DNA from: Culex pipiens pallens
Lineage: Eukaryota > Arthropoda > Insecta > Diptera > Culicidae
Assembly: GCF_016801865.2 (NCBI RefSeq)
Contig: NC_068937.1
Coordinates: 123,353,225 to 123,417,224, forward strand
Direction of reading: 5' to 3'
DNA: 64,000 bases
The stretch's first letter is position 1, and the number at the start of each line of letters is the position of its first letter. The translations under genes and the position numbers were made by a program. This document shows, one piece after another, positions 62,445-64,000 of this stretch. The notes under the pieces were generated by a model. That model was not told the DNA's origin and did no database searches. It saw nothing but the letters and a program-made list of their open reading frames with translations.

Positions 62445-64000
62445 GTAAGTACTTGCTGCAAGCGTGGGATGTTCCGGCCTTGCTTGGTTGCCTAACCTCA
62501 ACTCGTTGGAGTTCCTACGCAATCCATGAACATCCCACGAAGCGAATCATCGCTATTGCTTCGCTAAATTGCGATAGTTTGTCGAAGATAAACACCTGAA
62601 TGGACACGGAATGGTTCTTGTTTGCCCTCTCAATAGAGCAGCAGGAATGTGGCCACCGTCATATCGCCGGCTCGTTCAATTACTACAGGGATAATTAATT
62701 TTATGAGAACAATTTCACAGCGTCGAGCAAGTCAGCGTATCAGTTGGGCAATAATAATTACAAAACTATTTAAAGTGCCTCTGTCCTCCCTGCACAGTTT
62801 GGCCTTCAATTCTCCGTCGGTATTGTTGGTCTGTGGGATGTTGGTAGACATAGACTAGTGGAAAAACATGTTAGTTTTTTTTCTGATAGCTTGCTTTAAT
62901 CTTGAATCTAAACACGCATGTTCAAAAGAGTTTAACAACTGTAAGTCTACTTGTCTGTGTCGCACCAATTAAGCTGCACAATTCATCGGGTAAAGTTTTC
63001 CACTTACCCCAAAGGACTTCTCCAGTCCCCATTCATTACTCCCGTAACCGTGTTTCATGCTCATCAGGATATCATTCATGCACACAAGTTTGCATCTTCG
63101 TCCCTGAATATGAATGTGTGAATTCTCCGATTCTGATGCTGCGTCGGCGACGATTCTCCTCTATATGTAGTATGTGGTATAATTGAAGTTGCTATTATCG
63201 TTTCTGTTATGATATTTGCACAGAAAACACGTTTCGAACCCCTCCCTCGAAGGTAAACTGGGGTGGCTTCGAGAGATATCAGGAACCTATAGTTTACCCA
63301 TAGACACAGACACACATTCATACCCACGTGTAGTGTTATTTGCCAAGGAAGTCGGTCTCAACAGAAGCAGTTGCAGCGTTAGGACGATAGGCGAAAGTAC
63401 ACTTAACATACGGATGTGTACATACATAAATATCCTTTAGCCACTCGAACCGCCATTTCTACCAGGCAAATAAGACTAGGGGACGGTGAACCTATTGTTG
63501 ACGTATTGTATCGTTATCATTCATGCTGAAAGGGTACTAAATTCGAACACCAAGACCGTGGTTCAATAGTAGGGTGATCCTCCATTCCCTTTTGTAAATA
63601 CCAACAGTATCCCGATCCGAGTAGCTTGGTGGTGGTGGGTTTCCACTTGTAGCCGCATGTGGGTTAATGTCTCTGTTTTTCCTCTCCTACAACACACAAG
63701 AGAATTTTCTTCTGCTTCTTTCTTTGCATGGCTTTGCCATACAACAAACAAAACAACTAGCCACTAATGTGAATATTGTACATATTATGGTGTTCTTGTA
63801 GTTTGCGCCAGGAGCCAACAGAGTAGTACAGATCATCGGGGTAGGTACCGGCTTGTGGTTGGTGTTTGATTTCTTCACAGTAGCTTTGCAATTTGCACTT
63901 TCAAAGATTATTCACTTTTTAACCATAGCAGTGCACAACCACCTTTTGAAGAACCATGCATCTCCATGAAAATAATCATAAAAGATACGTTTGAGGAGAC
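62445..64000 (+). other. Start of intron 52
   Basis: At least 1.6 kb of intron to the window end. I see no further dynein exon, gene or element with clear termini. Confidence 0.75.

Overview
The window is eukaryotic, almost certainly from an insect and most likely a culicine mosquito (Culex or Aedes type; Culex is my guess). The evidence is GC-rich exons with GT-AG introns inside AT-rich introns. Those introns are packed with short terminal-inverted-repeat elements (MITEs) and tRNA-headed SINEs of the kind typical of mosquitoes. The species call is inference.

Essentially the whole window is one plus-strand gene: an axonemal dynein heavy chain whose best match is DNAH10, a heavy chain of the two-headed inner-arm I1/f dynein. 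I traced 52 consecutive internal exons from 908 to 62444. Splice phases agree at every junction and the joined frame has no stop. They give about 4083 codons, against roughly 4470 residues in the human protein. The N-terminal part (about 450 residues by comparison with human) lies upstream of the window, and the last ~330 residues lie downstream. No second gene, rRNA, CRISPR array or viral insertion was found.

Layout by region. 1-907: intron. 908-31187: tail (DHC_N1) and the start of the linker (exons 1-22), with large introns including a 7.8-kb one (3043-10870) that holds two MITEs and a 2.4-kb array of a 140-bp satellite. 32849-44771: rest of the linker (exons 23-31), with a 4.3-kb intron holding a giant palindrome and a 2.9-kb intron holding nested MITEs and a minisatellite. 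45012-51418: AAA1 and AAA2. 53814-57213: the rest of AAA2, AAA3, AAA4 and the approach to the stalk. 57751-59250: stalk coiled coils, microtubule-binding domain and the start of AAA5. 59313-62444: AAA5/AAA6 and the start of the C-terminal region. 62445-64000: start of the next intron.

The exons build one motor chain: the tail docks to the partner heavy chain and intermediate chains, the linker swings, AAA1-4 carry the nucleotide sites (Walker A motifs seen in all four), and the stalk carries the microtubule-binding tip. The main oddities are an AAA4 Walker B motif without its aspartate, two low-complexity insertions in the tail, three short stop-free introns whose length is a multiple of three, a satellite with higher-order structure, a palindrome invaded on one arm only, and a hAT-like MITE with an exact 8-bp target duplication. 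I did not find a new multigene system.
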